Source of the DNA: Methanoflorens sp963701995 | GTDB lineage: Archaea > Halobacteriota > Bog-38 > Methanoflorentales > Methanoflorentaceae | NCBI GenBank assembly: GCA_963701995.1 | Contig: OY969693.1 | Span: forward strand, 620,001-684,000 | Direction of reading: 5' to 3' | Length of the DNA: 64,000 nucleotides | Shown: in pieces, positions 62,556 through 64,000 of the stretch | How positions within the stretch are numbered: position 1 is the first letter of the stretch | Layout of the letters: every line of letters starts with the position of its first letter | Notes under the pieces: model-generated | The model's input: the letters and a program-made list of their open reading frames with translations, nothing else | The model's database searches: none | What the model was told of the DNA's origin: nothing | Position numbers and translations under genes: made by a program

Positions 62556-62780
62556 TTAAACGCTGGCATCTCGCTTAGCGTGTTTCTCAAGTTGCTTCAA
62601 TATCCTGAGGTATTTGCGCTCCAAATCTTTGTTCTCTGTCTTTAATTTGTCGTTCTCCTTCTTCAGGCGTTGAACTTCGGCGCGCACGCGGTTAAACTCT
62701 TCCGAATGCTTCAGCTGCAGCCTTTCGTTCTCAGCTTTCAAGCGCTCGTTTTCGACCGTGAGTAGAGATTCCTTGAGCAT
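62556..62780 (-). CDS. Small coiled-coil protein
   Basis: A 74-residue, nearly continuous helix: MLKESLLTVENERLKAENER and KKENDKLKTENKDLERKYLR with Leu heptads, highly charged. It should form a two-stranded coiled coil. No DNA-binding basic region or other domain is evident. Short proteins like this serve as structural or tethering parts. No ribosome site is obvious. Confidence 0.55.
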   Translation of the reverse strand: MLKESLLTVENERLKAENERLQLKHSEEFNRVRAEVQRLKKENDKLKTENKDLERKYLRILKQLEKHAKRDASV

Positions 62781-63073
62781 ACGCGGTCATAAGCCATAAT
62801 AGAATAAATAGCGCGCGCTGAAAAAAAAGCATAGCACGTTCGTTTCGCTGCGATGCAGCCTCAACCCCCTTACTCGTGTTGCCTGGGGAGTCTCCGGCTT
62901 GCTTAGCGTCTGTGAGCTAGCACTTGAAAACGCAACGTGAGGCGTGTGCGTCGTCGTCGGACGTAAGACGAGGGGCGCAGTTTCGCGTATGTGCGAACCC
63001 GAAACTAGCTCGGCGAGTCCCACGACGCGTGGCGCCGATTGCTTCAGCCACCGGTGGCCCTGCGATATCGAAG
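62781..63073. other. Gap, no gene seen
   Basis: Only short frames without support were found between the coiled-coil gene and the peptidase gene. Confidence 0.3.
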
Positions 63074-64000
63074 TCAGAGAATCTCAGGAAGTCCTTCTCC
63101 TCGAGTTAATACCTCGCATCCACTCTCGGTGATTCGAACGACATCCTCTCTTCGATATCCTCCGATGCCGGGGACGGCGAGCACGGCGTGACCGACGCTC
63201 ACAGTCATATTAGCCTTGAGGACGATCTCACCATGCTGCGGATAGTGGCTCGGGTGGGGGTACTCCTCGGCCTCGAGACCGACGCCGTGGATGTAGCCGG
63301 GGACGACGTACTTGCCGAACTCGGTCTTATTAATGGACTCTGCCATGAACTGGGTGACCTGCTTGACTTTCCAGCCCGGCTTGACCGCGTCAATGACCCC
63401 TTGTTGCGCCTCATCGTAGGCTGCCGCAAGCTTGATGAACTCCGTGCCGACTGCTTGTGCTGCTATGCCACCAGCTGATTGGCCGCACACGAAGGTACGA
63501 GCCATGTCACAGGCATACAGATCTGCGACGGGGTGTAGATCCACGATGACGGGGTCTCCGCCGCTGATAACCCGGCGTGAGACAAATCCGTGCAAGCCGA
63601 GCGAGCGCTCGCCTGAGTTAACGAAGGTAAGAAACCCCAAACGCTCTGAACCTGCCTTTCGCATGGCGTATTCGGCCTCTGCGGCAACGTCGTTCTCGGT
63701 TGCGCCGGCGATGAGCGCATCCGCCGCAGCCATCATCCCGAGCTCTGCGACGTGAGCGGTCTTCTTCATACGGGCGATTTCATCAGCTGACTTCACCATG
63801 CGTAGCTCGCTCATGATATCGTCGTTCTCGACCATCGTGATGTCGGGATTGAGCTTTCTGAAACGAAATACTTCGAATCCTGGGGCGGTGTGCGTATCGA
63901 AACCGACGGTAGCTTTGCGAAGGTCGTGGGCCTTCATCGCCGTAAAGAAGTGCTGCATGAGCTCATTGGCGCTGCTCCAACCGCGGACGTCGTCTACCCC
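63074..64000 (-). CDS. M24 peptidase, Xaa-Pro aminopeptidase type (partial)
   Basis: The C-terminal 308 codons of a pita-bread fold metallopeptidase; the 5' end lies beyond the right edge. Residues near the visible start precede the catalytic domain. Metal ligands are seen in VDLHPVADLYACDMARTFVC (two Asp), GYIHGVGLEAEEYPHPSHYP (His, with GVGLE for GIGLE) and VLAVPGIGGYRREDVVRITE (Glu/Asp). It should cleave the residue before proline from peptides or act on related substrates such as creatine. Active-site residues are conserved; substrate is unproven. Read leftwards, apart from the coiled-coil gene. Confidence 0.9.
   Translation of the reverse strand, partial: GVDDVRGWSSANELMQHFFTAMKAHDLRKATVGFDTHTAPGFEVFRFRKLNPDITMVENDDIMSELRMVKSADEIARMKKTAHVAELGMMAAADALIAGATENDVAAEAEYAMRKAGSERLGFLTFVNSGERSLGLHGFVSRRVISGGDPVIVDLHPVADLYACDMARTFVCGQSAGGIAAQAVGTEFIKLAAAYDEAQQGVIDAVKPGWKVKQVTQFMAESINKTEFGKYVVPGYIHGVGLEAEEYPHPSHYPQHGEIVLKANMTVSVGHAVLAVPGIGGYRREDVVRITESGCEVLTRGEGLPEIL

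Noticed and set aside
1..64000. tRNA or rRNA genes
   Set aside because: No T-loop GGTTCRA with paired arms or conserved rRNA blocks could be found by eye; a tRNAscan run would settle this.

Overview
The window reads as a chromosome segment of a euryarchaeon, probably a methanogen-type lineage (class Methanomicrobia in the broad sense). Supporting signs are an archaeal ATP-dependent DNA ligase, an Lrp/AsnC regulator, a PGF-CTERM surface protein, TATA boxes 25-30 nt before apparently leaderless start codons, and strong GGAGGTG ribosome sites on other genes. No rRNA, tRNA, CRISPR array or intact mobile element was seen. The lineage is an inference from gene content; no marker such as mcrA lies in the window.

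Layout. 0-6.5 kb: PRC-barrel/MgtE-type protein and Lrp regulator, HEAT protein, zinc-ribbon protein, PadR regulator facing a decayed MFS pump, UspA and DNA ligase. 6.5-11 kb: small membrane and secreted proteins, a frameshifted SOUL heme-binding gene, an HPr-kinase-like P-loop protein, a DUF1269 gene with an ATA at its start, and a phage terminase relic. 11-24.8 kb: glutamate decarboxylase, SulP transporter, two AI-2E permeases, DUF6325/SHOCT pair, DUF169 protein and several small membrane proteins, with duplicated and decayed SHOCT segments. 25-34 kb: a sulfatase locus with a DUF1269-sulfatase fusion, an anaerobic sulfatase-maturating radical SAM enzyme, a second sulfatase, a truncated MBL-fold hydrolase and a gadB relic. 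34-51 kb: ion and water homeostasis (K+ channel, ClC, aquaporin, NhaP-type antiporter, P-type ATPase, two MFS pumps, two HdeD-family proteins) plus a cis-prenyltransferase. 51-58 kb: chagasin-like inhibitor, AhpD/CMD protein, VOC protein, DUF3303 and two nitroreductases. 58.4-61.8 kb: a four-function operon (GTP cyclohydrolase II fused to an alcohol dehydrogenase, a PTPS/QueD homologue lacking the usual catalytic residues, and a GT4 glycosyltransferase). The window ends with Hsp20, a coiled-coil protein and an M24 peptidase.

How it fits together. Most of the middle of the window can be read as acid, ion and general stress defence: GadB, HdeD, ClC, Na+/H+ antiporter, UspA, DUF1269 and YrhK/AI-2E membrane proteins. 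The two sulfatases and the maturase form a sulfate-ester module. The GTP cyclohydrolase II/PTPS/ADH/GT operon looks like a pathway for a glycosylated pterin-like compound, built from bacterial-type enzymes, and is the best candidate for an undescribed system. The window is rich in relics: MFS, terminase, rhodanese, flavodoxin, PsiE, MBL hydrolase, gadB and SHOCT. Several otherwise good genes carry one or two single-base frameshifts, so either gene decay is active or the assembly has indel errors.
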